In this document: positions 50,854-64,000 of the stretch, in pieces
Numbering within the stretch: the stretch's first letter is position 1
Layout of the letters: each line of letters begins with the position of its first letter
Source: Paramecium sonneborni
Lineage: Eukaryota > Ciliophora > Oligohymenophorea > Peniculida > Parameciidae
Direction: 5' to 3'
Length of the DNA: 64,000 nt
Assembly: GCA_905182985.1 (NCBI GenBank)
Contig: CAJJDN010000011.1
Location: forward strand, 328,390 to 392,389
Position numbers and translations under genes: made by a program
Notes under the pieces: generated by a model
The model's input: only the letters and a program-made list of their open reading frames with translations
Told to the model about the DNA's origin: nothing
Database searches by the model: none

Positions 50854-51776
50854 ATGAAATCCAAACAAAACATTTATTCACTAAAAGTTGAAAAATCAAG
50901 AAATAGTTTAATCGAACAGCCTTAAGATATTTCAATGACATTAATTAAATAAAAACCTAGTTAAAATGAATTATCTGCTTTCGATACTTCTATTAGATAA
51001 AAAATTTCCCCAAATGAAACTAAAATTTTACTGAACAATGACCAGTCAAATTTAATTGCCAATAATACAGAAGATGCCTAATTAAATGTTTAATTATAAG
51101 GATGTCTTTTCTGCAATGAAATTGATAATGTAATTCCTATCTGTAGATGTTCACAAGCACATCTAAAATGTGCTAACAATTTTTTAAAATCAGGACCCAT
51201 ATTAGAATAATTAAAATGTCAAAAATGCCATGATTTTCGATAAGTCAATAGCCAAGTATCTTTTGATTTTAACCTTTGGAAATCAAGTAAATGGCAATTA
51301 CTTATTGAAATCATTTTTCTATTGCTTATCTTCAGTATAATTGGAGTTTTGATATTCTTTACTACTATTTTAGTATAAGATTCTAGTGCTAACGATAGAA
51401 TTATAATTTCATGTTTAGTTTTTTCATACACTATTAGTTTCATAGTATTACTTTGTATAATTTCAAAAATAGTAGGACATTTTAAGAAAATAAGATTTAC
51501 TATAAAATAATACGATCCTTTGTACTGTAAGATTAATCAAACTTATATAAATTTAATGTAAGAATAATGATATGAAACTATGTATATATTATATTATAAT
51601 GAAAAAGATTTATATCTATATGTTTTTTATAGTTATTGAGATAAATATCCAGATTTTATAAACATAACTCTATAATAGATTGACAATTTAGAATAAGAAT
51701 TTCATTAATATTTTTAATGCAAAAATATTTTTATATTCTAGTTATTTTTGCCACGTGCAGTAATGCTCTCACATTT
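50596..51776. repeat. Exact direct repeat, copy 1 (1,181 bp)
   Basis: Repeated at 51778-52958 with constant offset 1,182 and a single N at 51777 between copies. It contains the complete RING-CH gene and the first 60 bases of the p24/TMED coding sequence, which stops at the N. That truncation exactly at the N, with the full gene present only after copy 2, is the pattern expected from overlapping contig ends placed in tandem. Confidence 0.97.
50854..51570 (+). CDS. RING-CH (MARCH-like) membrane E3 ubiquitin ligase (repeat copy 1)
   Basis: Single exon, 238 aa. Cys/His order CLFCNEIDNV then ICRCSQAHLKCANNFL and CQKCHDF: C-x2-C, C-x-C, H-x2-C, C-x2-C, the C4HC3 RING-CH arrangement. Two transmembrane segments follow (LLIEIIFLLLIFSIIGVLIF; ISCLVFSYTISFIVLLCIIS), as in MARCH proteins, and a short basic C-terminus. 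The N-terminal 80 residues are Ser/Asn-rich and probably cytosolic. Such ligases ubiquitylate membrane proteins in the endomembrane system. No conserved Trp is seen between the last Cys pairs, so zinc-ligand assignment is partly inferred. Confidence 0.8.
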
Positions 51777-51777
51777 N
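51777..51777. other. Ambiguous base N at repeat junction
   Basis: Single N exactly between two identical 1,181-bp segments; marks a scaffold join. Confidence 0.99.
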
Positions 51778-52958
51778 TTTATTTTTAATTTTCAAATTTC
51801 AAAGATTCTCCTTAAATATCCAATAATTCTCTTTGATTAATTATAATTAAACTATTATTAGTAAAATTATTTTAAATAAAGTATACTAATTAAATCTATT
51901 TAATTTTCACTAAAATTTTAGTTAGATTCTTTAAAATTTAGGTCAGTCCTTCTTTATTATTCATTAATTTTAAACTGAATTATGATATAACATCCAAAAA
52001 CCCCATAATATTCTAGCTCTAACTAAAATTAAGAAATGAAATCCAAACAAAACATTTATTCACTAAAAGTTGAAAAATCAAGAAATAGTTTAATCGAACA
52101 GCCTTAAGATATTTCAATGACATTAATTAAATAAAAACCTAGTTAAAATGAATTATCTGCTTTCGATACTTCTATTAGATAAAAAATTTCCCCAAATGAA
52201 ACTAAAATTTTACTGAACAATGACCAGTCAAATTTAATTGCCAATAATACAGAAGATGCCTAATTAAATGTTTAATTATAAGGATGTCTTTTCTGCAATG
52301 AAATTGATAATGTAATTCCTATCTGTAGATGTTCACAAGCACATCTAAAATGTGCTAACAATTTTTTAAAATCAGGACCCATATTAGAATAATTAAAATG
52401 TCAAAAATGCCATGATTTTCGATAAGTCAATAGCCAAGTATCTTTTGATTTTAACCTTTGGAAATCAAGTAAATGGCAATTACTTATTGAAATCATTTTT
52501 CTATTGCTTATCTTCAGTATAATTGGAGTTTTGATATTCTTTACTACTATTTTAGTATAAGATTCTAGTGCTAACGATAGAATTATAATTTCATGTTTAG
52601 TTTTTTCATACACTATTAGTTTCATAGTATTACTTTGTATAATTTCAAAAATAGTAGGACATTTTAAGAAAATAAGATTTACTATAAAATAATACGATCC
52701 TTTGTACTGTAAGATTAATCAAACTTATATAAATTTAATGTAAGAATAATGATATGAAACTATGTATATATTATATTATAATGAAAAAGATTTATATCTA
52801 TATGTTTTTTATAGTTATTGAGATAAATATCCAGATTTTATAAACATAACTCTATAATAGATTGACAATTTAGAATAAGAATTTCATTAATATTTTTAAT
52901 GCAAAAATATTTTTATATTCTAGTTATTTTTGCCACGTGCAGTAATGCTCTCACATTT
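51778..52958. repeat. Exact direct repeat, copy 2 (1,181 bp)
   Basis: Second copy of 50596-51776; after it the unique remainder of the p24/TMED gene follows without interruption. Confidence 0.97.
52036..52752 (+). CDS. RING-CH (MARCH-like) membrane E3 ubiquitin ligase (repeat copy 2)
   Basis: Identical to the gene at 50854-51570, offset 1,182. Probably the same single locus duplicated in assembly. This copy has the natural downstream context, the intact p24/TMED gene 146 bp away. Confidence 0.75.
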
Positions 52959-53547
52959 TATCTCACAGAAGGAAAGCAAAGATGTTTTTTAGATGAATAT
53001 ACTGCAAACACTGTTGTTATTGGAGCCCATTAATTGTTAGATAAAGTTTAACCTAATGGAGGAGGTGTTGAATTAAATGTTCTTGATCCAGATAATTAAG
53101 TTGTTTTGACAAAAATGACTAATAGTGATGAAGGCAAGTTTACATTCACAACTAAAAAACAAGGACGATATTAAGTTTGTTTGAAAATGTCAAATACCAA
53201 AGGATGGTTTGGAGATAAAAAATAACCATTATATTTCTTAAGAATTAAATAAGGGGAAAATCAAGAATTTACATCAGCTGCAAAAGAAAGTCAAGTATTT
53301 ATTAAATTATTATTCTAAGATTACAGGATTGAAACAAAAAATAAAATAACTACAAAAACAAGAGGATGATTTTATAAAATTATAATTAATGAATAGAGAA
53401 AACGAAGATAAATTAAGTATAGAAAATATTAAAATTAATGATAATGTGTTCAATGCAACTTTAATTCAAATATTTGTTATAATTGGAGCAGGAGTATTTT
53501 AAATTTACTCTTTAAGAAGATTTTTTGCATAAAAAATATATTATTGA
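52899..53547 (+). CDS. p24/TMED (emp24/gp25L) GOLD-domain cargo receptor
   Basis: Two exons, intron 53295-53319; 207 aa, typical of p24 proteins. Signal peptide MQKYFYILVIFATCSNA, GOLD domain beginning LTFYLTEGKQRCFLDEY with the paired Cys completed at QVCLKMSNTK (the conserved disulphide), GKFTFTTKKQGRYQVC, a short coiled coil (LKQKIKQLQKQEDDF), a C-terminal transmembrane segment (ATLIQIFVIIGAGVFQIYSL) and a short cytosolic tail with Arg-Arg-Phe-Phe (LRRFFAQKIYY), resembling the FF COPII signal. Acts in ER-Golgi vesicle traffic. Its first 60 bases also appear, truncated, before the N at 51777. Confidence 0.93.
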
Positions 53548-53565
53548 TTGTATTTATAAAATTAT

Positions 53566-54539
53566 TCAATACATCTTTAGTACTTAATTTCCATATGTTC
53601 CTAATTAGCTTCTTTAATTTAAATATGGATTCTAATTATAACCTGGAATAGGATTCAAAAGGGGATTATGAACTTGAGGATCAATTTAATTATTCTCAGC
53701 GCTTCTAAACTAAAATTCTATATATTTTAAATACTCCATTGCTCATAACTTATGAACCATTCTAATTTTTAGTGCTTTATTCTCTTTCATATATTTATTT
53801 TTATAATGAATCTCTCATCATTTATTTATTATAAAGTTAGCTTTATTTTTTTTACTGAGCTTCCATCTCCTCTTTATATTATACATTTTCAATTCCTCTA
53901 TTAATCATATTTTCAATTTATGACTGTTTTTCGGTACCAATTTTTTCAGCAAAGTTTTTTTACATTCTTTCTTAATTTTCTGCTACTTATCTATAATACT
54001 AAGAATAATTTTAATAAATACTTCTCTATATTTATTTTGTTTTTCTTGTATTCTATTTTCTTCATCCCTTTAATTTATTTATTCTTTAACTTTTTCTTAT
54101 TCTTGCATCTCTTTTTGTTACATAAGTTTTCTCATTTTATCATCCATAGAAGCTTAGGCAATTTATTTCATTTAAAATTATTAATGCATCTTCTATTGCC
54201 TTTACATTTCCTAATATTATTAAGCTTAAGAAACAAGGTTGTATTCATCTTAAATTTATTTTTATTTAATGATATTTTGATTTTATTTTTTTTAGTTAAT
54301 GCTTTGTTCATAGGCTTCACTTAATTCCCTTTACTTAAACTTTTAGATTTATTTACGCTAGAGTTCATCATACTCTAATGCTTTTGCTTATTCTTGAAGC
54401 ATTTATTATTCTTATTCAATTGCTCTTCTTTTTTAATCCATTTGCTATTGTTATCGATATTATTGTTATTCTTCGAGAGTATTTCTAAAAGAGAAATAAA
54501 TAGTAATAAATACTTAAGTAACTGCTTCTAATATTACAT
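53566..54539 (-). CDS. Gln-rich coiled-coil protein, probably axonemal or cytoskeletal
   Basis: Four exons; introns 54485-54513, 53999-54021 and 53710-53734; 298 aa. Almost entirely single helix/coiled coil: LLKNTLEEQQQYRQQQQMDQ, YDELQRKQIQKFKQRELSEA, MRKLMQQKEMQEQEKVKEQI, ENMINRGIENVQYKEEMEAQ. The C-terminal 45 residues are extended and Pro/Asn-rich (VHNPLLNPIPGYNQNPYLNQ). Single-helix Gln/Arg-rich proteins with an extended tail are typical of ciliary doublet inner proteins, but I cannot name a family. Its stop is 18 bp from the convergent TMED stop. Confidence 0.72.
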
Positions 54540-54695
54540 TAAATTTAATATTAAAAAATATTTATAATACTCATCTAAAATATTGATATATAAATAGTAA
54601 ATATAAAAAAGAAATGTTGTAATATGAAATAATCAGATTTAGGTTGTTATGATTATAAATTTATTTATTCATTGAATTGAAATTATTCTTTAAAA

Positions 54696-56618
<1,923 letters not shown>

Positions 56619-56891
56619 TTTTTATATAATTTTAAATTCAATAAACCTATTCTCTGCTGGAAAATGAATAAGATAAAGATAATTTACTATAATAAATCAA
56701 TGAAATTTAAAACAATTTTAAATAAAATATAGATATTCTATTACTTCAAAGAACTGAAAGATATTTATAATATTTCCTTTATATTAAGAGTATATAAATA
56801 TAATACTTATAGATAATTGAACTAATTTTAAATTAAATTGTTTAATATAACTGAAAAAAATTAACAATTTTATAATTCATATAATATTTAA
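56619..56891. other. Convergent intergenic stretch, no gene seen
   Basis: About 270 bp between the CDPK and FHA stops. A+T-rich with no motif. Confidence 0.45.
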
Positions 56892-58496
56892 TCAGAGGGA
56901 CTAAAGTAAATCTTGAAATAAGGCTTAATTAAGTTTTCGTCTAAAATATATATATTATTTACTTTTTAGTTATACCAAAGTTTACAAAATCAAATTTGAT
57001 AACATTCTCACTAATTTTAATCTCCATTTAATCTTCAATTAATCTAGGTTTGCTTTATACCTTTTTTTCATTGTTTCTTAATGAATAATTTTAAAGTGAC
57101 TACCAAGTTCCATTTGCTGATTCTCTTACACCTCCTCCATCATGAATAAACCATCTAATTTAACAATATATTTTACTCATTATTTTTATACACTATTTAT
57201 GCCTATCTTCTTGAGACAGTATTAATATTAACTAGGACATCACATTCTTATGATCTTCCAATTTTAAATACAAATTCTTAATTATAATTAGCAATGAATA
57301 TATGTGATTAAATTTAATTAATAGAAGGACTATTAAATGCAAATTTTAAAAAGGGTCTATCATATTAATTTAGTTTATGAGAAACTTTTCGTCTTAAATC
57401 AATTGTTCTAAATTCATTTACTTAATTATTAAACAATTCACTTTCTTCTGAAGAAAGACCATGAATTTTAGTACCTTTTATTATATGTTCTTTTGCAAGG
57501 GTATAATAAAAACTATTCTAATCTTTTATTCTTTTTATTTTTGTTTATGTAGGTTTTGTTTTTATTTCCATAACATGGAAATATGTATCAGCTCCAATTA
57601 AATATGTATTATGCAATTACATTAACTTTGAATTGTCTTTTTTTATTTTTATAAAAGTTCCTGCCTTTGTTGCATTATCAGTTATATAAAATTAAGGCTT
57701 TTCTCTAAGATATATAATAATATCAATACTTAATAAATGAAAATATATGTTTTTTAACCGAAAAGGGTAACTTAATTGCATATTTTTTTGATTTAAATAA
57801 AGAAAAGAATAAAAGAACGGATTTTGTTAGAAGATTTGAATAAGAAAATCCTTTTTCAGTCAATAATTTACAATGAAGTTTTTCAACGTTTTTATCTCCA
57901 TGTGGTAAATCTTGGAATATAATAAAATAATTATTACATATATCACAATTTTCTGATTATTCATCTTATTGTTTTTTTCTACCTATTGTTATTTCCTTTT
58001 TGTATTCATTACCAAGGATTCTAATTAAAATTAAAAATACCTATCATATTAAAGAATATATTCAGTATCTATTTGACTTGAATGTTGTTTGAAGACACTT
58101 ATGCGAATGTGTGGTTCATTTTCATTTAATTAGTCACTTTATTATATTTACTACTTTATTGGTTATTCTATAATCATCTATTATTCTTATTGAGTATTCT
58201 ATTCCCTATTACTTTATGTTTAAATAATTTATGATTGATTTTGGTTCAGTGGATGTTAAATCTAAGATGTAATAATATATAACTTACATTATCATCTTCT
58301 ATGACAATACAATTCTGTGATGAATTTCCAATTGTTGGCTAATAATAAAATGAGTTCATTTATTAAGGATAATTATTGAAATTATAAGGATTCATCATAG
58401 GAACTCCAAGTTATTGAATGTAAGGTAGATAGTAATCTAAAAATATTTCAATAATTTACAAAATTAGAAAGGCTTAGGATAAAGTTGAAAACTCAT
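56892..58496 (-). CDS. Tandem FHA-domain protein
   Basis: Seven exons; introns 58437-58459, 58262-58287, 58021-58040, 57705-57729, 57155-57176 and 56941-56962; 488 aa. N-terminal 110 residues are Gln/Asn/Pro-rich. A first, degenerate FHA-like fold spans about residues 145-290: EYKKEITIGRKKQ, GDKNVEKLHCKL, FYITDNATKAGTFIKI, LIGADTYFHVMEI. A second clear FHA domain follows: FVFKIGRSQECDVLVNINTV then SRRQAQIVYKNN and WFIHDGGGVRESANGTW, with the phosphothreonine-binding Arg, Ser and Asn in place. FHA domains read phosphothreonine, usually in signalling or DNA-damage pathways. No catalytic domain is present. The last exon is uncertain; it rests on the final 22-nt intron. Confidence 0.85.
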
Positions 58497-59780
58497 TCTC
58501 AAATATGTATATTTGAATAAAATATTTATTTTTATAATTACTTGTATATATTCACTTATAAAAAATCCTTTTCTTTTTATTTTAAATTAATAATCAAATT
58601 TTAATTTTTTCATTTTTTATCATTTTTGAAAAAATGATGCTACAAACTAAATTACCTTATAGATACTATTCAGAATGCTAATATTAATAATTATTCATTT
58701 GAAATTAGATGAAATTTATTCATTAATTTAAATAAATTACTTCAATGAAATAATAAATTAATTAAATAAACTTCTTGATTAATCTAATATTCTTAATTCT
58801 TAATATAAAGAAACAATTATAATTAAACTACCTAATAAAACTATCAAAATTTAATGTTAATTGAGAAAAGTATCAAGTTTAAGAAAGATTAACAACTTTT
58901 TAATAAGAACAGTATGAATTACTTCATGAATGAAGTGGAAGACAAAGTTTTTAATGGAATATCTATTAAACAATATAATAAGAAAATTTTTGAGAAAATT
59001 TAGATAAAGTAAAGATAAATAAATCTAAAAAAAGTTAAAAATTAGAAACTTTCAATTTAATAAAATCTTAAATTCACTTTAAAATAAAGTATAAAATTAT
59101 TGAATTAATATAATATCTATTACTTAATCGCAAAACAAAGATTTACTATTTTATAATTATGAATGAATTAAAATATTCTATTTTGCGAGATTTGATATTT
59201 TGCTAATGAAGTATTTTATTAAATTTTACATATTATATTAGGAGTTATTTATACTCATTTGATAATTACTTTGCTTCATCATTAGATATCGATTGAAAAA
59301 TGAAAAAAAATATTTGCCATTATTCTAATTCAAAAGTTTATTAATATTGATTGCTTTTTTAGAAGAATTATACAACATAAAAATGAATGTATATTTTAAT
59401 TTTTTGATCAATAAAGTTTGACTTTTATGGTAGAAGGAAGTTTTTAAGGAAATTTTAAGTCTTAATCTAATTTTTTAATTGACTTTTTGCAATCTCATTT
59501 AATTAAATTTATGATTTAAGCTTACTTTTAAAAATTAGTGATAAAATTGAAATTCAAGAAATAAACTTCATCAAGAGAGAATATTTTTTAATAATTAATT
59601 TTCACACTATATAAAAGATATTAGAGTAGTGGGTGAAAATAATGGCGTTTTTGTAACAAATGAAAAAGGATCTTATCTTTAAGCCATAAAAGGATAAATA
59701 AGAGTTGTTGTTTGGAAATAAAATATTATGAAAATAAATCTATTATATTAATTATATCTTATATAGTTGTGTAAATACTA
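58497..59780. other. Gene-poor stretch with coding-like fragments
   Basis: About 1.28 kb without a complete gene. Fragments on the plus strand look partly coding: an 80-codon frame at 58675-58917 (LDEIYSLIQINYFNEIINQL), MVEGSFQGNFKSQSNFLIDF from about 59427, YDLSLLLKISDKIEIQEINF near 59510, and VGENNGVFVTNEKGSYLQAI near 59630. They lie in different frames without convincing introns. Either a decayed gene or one whose introns I cannot place. Confidence 0.4.
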
Positions 59781-60933
59781 TCAAAACAATTTACGACAAA
59801 CAGGACATTGCTATTTAATTAATATCCATTGTTAAAAACAATGATTATGGAAATGATGCCTAGATTAATATATAAATATACATATTACTACATGGTAATT
59901 AGATAATTTGATCATTTTCAGAATAATCACACATGCAAATATTGCATTGTGAGATAGAAGGTTCAATATTGTGATGATAATGAAATAAGCTCATTTTTTT
60001 AATTTTATTCTAAGATAATAGAATAAATGAAATTACTTTAGTTTGAATTTTATTGATAATTTTACAAGTGGACTTAAATAAAAATAGGAATAATATAATT
60101 GGCATATATAAGGCCATAGAAATAACAGCTAGCCCAAATCCAATAATGAGAAATGCTGAAAATAAGTACCCAATAAGTAAAAGTACAAAGGTTACATTGT
60201 TTAAATCTAAAATATAGAAATGGTTATATTACTATCATCACAATCATTAGAATCTGATTAGAAATAGGCTACATTTCCTCCTGTAAATATCAAATAGAAA
60301 ATAAATTAGTTATAAAGTTTCATTACTCTAGTATATTTATTTAAGGCTTCAGCTTAATGGATAATTTCATATGAAGTGAATGGAGGTTCAGCTATCAATT
60401 CTTGCTATGATATTTCACGAGTTGATAATTTCATTTTTATAAGGGTTTTAATTTATGCTCTTCTTTTGGATTTTATTTATATATAATTACCTATTTCTTT
60501 CTTACATGCCACTAAGATTCATTGTTTCATTCGAAGTTTTAGTTAACATATCTGCCATAACTAACAAAAATATATCTTTTGAATTCATTTGTAATGAATA
60601 TAGTACTGCTAAATACCTACATTATGATTAGTAAATACCGAATGGAATTAAAAAATTCATACATCCCTACTATTGTTAACCAAACAACTAAAGGATTGAC
60701 TTCACACTTTTAATCTCTCTATTATAAACTATAAAAACAAGCAAGATATTTTCCAAAACTAAAAACGAGATAAAAACCTAATTTAGAATAACAAAATATA
60801 TACCAATTTATTTGTATGATTATTTGAATTAAATTCTAAAATGATCTTTGAGTAATTTAAATTTTTTCTCATCTTCATCCTTAGTAACATATTTGATTTA
60901 ATTCTCGGAACTTTCTTCAATTTATCGATTCAT
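59781..60933 (-). CDS. Multi-spanning RING-H2 E3 ubiquitin ligase
   Basis: Four exons; introns 60463-60490, 60207-60232 and 59860-59881; 358 aa. Several hydrophobic segments: IYFVILNQVFISFLVLENIL, LYNQFIFYLIFTGGNVAYF, VTFVLLLIGYLFSAFLIIGF followed by LAVISMALYMPIILFLFL. The C-terminal RING is CNICMCDYSENDQIIQLPC then HHFHNHCFQQWILIKQQCPV followed by CRK, a C3H2C3 pattern (C-x2-C, C, H-x2-H, C, C-x2-C). It is placed at the extreme C-terminus after the membrane domain, as in many ciliate and plant RING-H2 ligases. Probably acts in ER, Golgi or endosomal ubiquitylation. The start rests on open frame continuity through the first exon. Confidence 0.85.
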
Positions 60934-61030
60934 AAATAAATATAATAATTGAAAATTATTTTGAAATAATCAATTCAGATAATTATAATTTTACACATAA
61001 AAATATATATATATATAATTAATAATATAA

Positions 61031-62706
61031 ATGAAAGGTTTGAATTATAGATTTCCTCATTCTAGATAAGATTCAGGATAAGCAAATAGGGTTGATAAAA
61101 GTTTGATTAATCAAGGAAACTAAGGAGCTTAAAATATACATAATAATAGGTATAGGATGTTATATAAAATAACTAAATAGATGGAATGAACATAATGATC
61201 ATTCTCCTTCTCCATTAATGCATGCTATGTAGAAGATTTCAGTTTAGTCTAGTTAATCTACATCTGCTAATCATTCAAAAAAATCATCTATCTCTAAACC
61301 TAAATAAACTCAATAGATGTCATTTCTAAATTATTTAATACTTAAAAAAGAAGATGAAGAACAAGAGAAACAACCAGTTTAAGTATAATAGATTTAACAT
61401 AAATAATAATAATAATAATCATCTTTCATTTAAAATAACTACTTTCCTAATGAAGTTATTGTATAGAGAAATATGTTCAATTTTTTATATGTTATTGGGA
61501 TAGGTGGGTTTGGTAAAGTATGGAGAGTTGAACATAAAAAGAATGGTTAAACTTATGCTATGAAAGAAATGTCTAAAGCTTTGTATTAATAATTATTCAT
61601 AAAAAAGGATTATTGCTAAAAAAAGTGTAAATTCTGTTATGAATGAAAGAAGTATATTAAGTAATCTAAAACATCCGTAATTATTTTTATTCTAATTTAA
61701 AGTTTTCTTGTTAATATTTATTTTGCTTTTTAAGACAGAGAAAACTTATTTTTAGTATTAGATTATATGTAAGGAGGAGATTTAAGATATCATATTGGAA
61801 GAATGCGTAGATTTAGTGAGGATTAAACAAGTAAGTTTTTATTGTACAACAAAGAGGATTTTTTATGGCATGCATTTTTTTAGGGTTAGAACATATGCAT
61901 TCTAAAAACATTATTCATAGAGATATTAAACCAGAAAATTTAGTTTTGGATAAAAATGGTAATAATGCTATCAAATAATAGGATATATTAGAATTACTGA
62001 TTTAGGTATTGCTAGAGTTTTGAGACCTGATAATGCTTAAGATACTAGTGGAACTCCTGGATACATGGCTCCTGAAGTAATGTGTAGATAAAATCATTCA
62101 TATGTTGTTGATTATTTTGCTTTAGGAGTTATTGGTTATGAATTTATGCTTGGGAAAGTATTCATGATATACTAAAATAGAGACCTTATACAGGAAGATC
62201 TCGTAAAGAAATAAGAGATTAAATATTGGCTAAATAAGTTTAAATAAAAAGATCAGAAATTCCTGATAATTGGTCTTTAGAATCTGCTGATTTTATAAAT
62301 CGAGTAAAGATTTAATATTATTTATTAATTAGTTAATATAAAGAAAACCTGCAAATAGATTAGGTTTTAATGGACCTTAAGAATTGAGATAACATTCTTG
62401 GTTTAAGAATTTTCCTTGGTAAAAACTCTATAATAAGGAGTTGAAGGCACCTTTTATACCTCATGTAATTTGGAAATTTAAATATAATATAGTAAACAGA
62501 GGATAATTTTGATGCTCGTTAAATATCTATTGAAGATGAAGAAAATAATGAATTGATATAATAAAATGCAATAATGTTAAGAAGAAATTCAATATAAGGT
62601 ATTATAAATTATAATATCATTAGCATTATTTAATGGATATGAGATAGATAATTTCACATAAGCAAGCGAACCTTCAAAATAATAACTCAACAATAGTAAT
62701 TATTGA
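61031..62706 (+). CDS. AGC-like serine/threonine kinase with DLG motif
   Basis: Ten exons; introns 61150-61180, 61583-61607, 61677-61702, 61831-61856, 61959-61981, 62158-62180, 62304-62332, 62465-62492 and 62599-62623; 479 aa. N-terminal about 150 residues are Ser/Gln-rich. Kinase: [115 protein letters not shown], and the AGC-type end [20 protein letters not shown]. The metal-binding motif is DLG rather than DFG, seen in some active kinases. Resembles the STK32/YANK branch of AGC kinases, but subfamily is uncertain. Most intron-rich gene in the window. Confidence 0.92.
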
Positions 62707-62895
62707 TTCATTCTAATTTATTTTATTTAATAATAAATATAATTGAAGGAAAGTGTAATAATAATAATATTTTCTCTCTTTTAATTAAGATGAAATCTAA
62801 TATATTTAATTTAGATAAATAAATATATTGATTAATGATTAATATTTGTATTAATAATTATTAATATACATATATTACTACTATGATATATATTA

Positions 62896-64000
62896 TCAAG
62901 CTTTTTATTTTTGCTCTAAATGTCTTTTTTTTTATGAATCTTTATCCATAGGTAACTAAAGAATAAAAGATAAAAATACTTTCAATAATTCTTTGAGTGT
63001 AGGATCATTGAGATCGTGTGCAGACTTGAATTTAGTTTCATCTAATTTTAATCCTGAAATTTAGATAGTGCTATTAGCAAGAACAGCAACAGTAATAGTG
63101 AATTATGCAACAATACTATTTGGACTTATCAAAATAGGATAAGGATTTAATAATTCATGTTTAGCACATTCTTAAACAGCTAATTTAGCTGTAATTTCAT
63201 CTTCGAAAGCTCTTAATGAGAAACATAAAGATGGATATTTTTCATAAACTTCTTGCATAAATGTTCTACCATGTTTAGTTTTTAATTAATATTATCTATC
63301 TAATGCTCTTTTATAGACAGTAGTTCTTAAATCAGACTAAATGAATATATAAATATTGATATTTACCTCTTTAGTCTTTCCATCACCTGTTGTAATATAA
63401 ACATCTAAAACAAAAACATCATTAACTTAGATTTCTTCTTCATCAACTCTTTGTTCTTATGTTTCTCTATTAATGATAACCTTATTTCCATCAATAAAGT
63501 GTCTTTTAACTTCATGACTTAAAACTCCTTCTAATGGAGTACATTTATGATCATCTGCAATTTATTAAATAAGCTTAGTTAAAGCTGTATTAGTAGTGCC
63601 TGGCTTAATTGATCTATAAAGAGCTTAAACTGATTAATATGCAGCCAATATAACATCAGCCTTCTAACCTTCGACTTAATCTTCTCCTACTACTACTGTG
63701 TGTGCAGCTATTGCAATATATCCATCTATATGTACGCCCAATTCACTATTTATTTATTATTAAAATTACATCTTAGCTACATCACCCTTTACTAAATTAC
63801 TGGTTTCACTCTTCAATGGAGAATAATGACCGCATATTTAATTCACAGAAATTGTTGTTGGAAATGCCAACCCTTTTTCTATATTTTTCTTATTGTAAAC
63901 TTTTTATAGTTCTCCACTTATCTCTGAATCTCCAAAAGCACAAATTTAAGCTATATCACCATTTACTTATAATTTAGCAATCACTTTTTCAAGAACAACT
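62896..64000 (-). CDS. PA2G4: EBP1/PA2G4-like methionine-aminopeptidase-fold protein (5' partial)
   Basis: The C-terminal about 358 codons are visible; the N-terminus lies beyond the window. Intron 63337-63366 (30 nt). Landmarks: ISVNQICGHYSPL, GVHIDGYIAIAAHTVVVG, CTPLEGVLSHEVKRHFIDG, DVFVLDVYITTGDGKTK, TTVYKRALDRQYQLKTKHGR, LRAFEDEITAKLAVQECAKH followed by ELLNPYPIL. These match PA2G4 block by block (HVDGFIANVAHTF; CTPIEGMLSHQLKQHVIDG; TTIYKRDPSKQYGLK; LRAFEDE). The family has the methionine aminopeptidase fold but lacks catalytic metal ligands and works in ribosome biogenesis and translation control. The C-terminal basic tail found in animals is short here (DKDSQKKRHLEQKQKA). Confidence 0.94.

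Noticed and set aside
51219..51443. 74-aa minus-strand ORF, also at 52401-52625
   Set aside because: Antisense to the RING-CH gene; its duplication merely reflects the exact repeat.
53920..54324. 134-aa plus-strand hydrophobic ORF resembling a membrane protein
   Set aside because: Antisense to the Gln-rich coiled-coil gene at 53566-54539, which has consistent introns and frame.

Overview
The window is ciliate nuclear DNA, most likely a macronuclear scaffold of a Paramecium-like oligohymenophorean. It is very A+T-rich. Nearly every gene reads through TAA and TAG as glutamine, with TGA as the only stop. Introns are tiny: in the roughly 75 I modelled, lengths are about 20-31 nt, GT..AG. Intergenic gaps are often only 18-60 bp. 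Under the standard code almost every real gene looks shattered, so all models here use the ciliate nuclear code and were checked for length divisible by three after intron removal.

Layout. 1-5.5 kb: a partial Erf4/golgin-A7-like gene, a long coiled-coil gene, proteasome subunit alpha (PSMA1), a DPY30-domain gene and a second coiled-coil gene. 5.5-10.3 kb: a gene-poor stretch with a probable B-box zinc-finger relic, a small gene, and a coiled-coil gene present twice in an exact 1,129-bp direct repeat broken by one N. 10.4-19.1 kb: class I histone deacetylase, a cytochrome c oxidase 5b-like gene with a Gln-rich tail, a large RRM-like probably mitochondrial gene, and a B-box/WD40 gene. 19.2-29.1 kb: CFAP65 (ciliary central apparatus, apparently intronless), a CDC20/FZR1 activator, and two convergent genes overlapping by 10 bp. 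29.3-34.8 kb: SCPx-type thiolase, secreted class 3 lipase, a predicted acylated microprotein, a TPR relic, GID8, and a small unknown. 35.6-45.3 kb: a giant helical-repeat gene with a possible pseudokinase region, an anoctamin (TMEM16), and a small helical gene. 46.3-50.5 kb: CWC15, neuroguidin/LCP5, a predicted acylated protein with a PP1-docking motif, and CWC2 with an N-terminal WW domain. 50.6-54.5 kb: a RING-CH membrane E3 in a second N-broken exact repeat, a p24/TMED cargo receptor, and a coiled-coil gene. 54.7-64 kb: CDPK, a tandem-FHA protein, a multi-spanning RING-H2 E3, an AGC-like kinase with DLG in place of DFG, and partial EBP1/PA2G4.

The content is mostly housekeeping and signalling: proteostasis (proteasome, APC/C activator, GID8, two membrane E3s), splicing and ribosome biogenesis, chromatin, mitochondria, cilia, and calcium or lipid signalling. 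I see no bacterial-type operons, CRISPR arrays, rRNA, tRNA or transposons. The two exact repeats that meet at a single N are best read as assembly artefacts.
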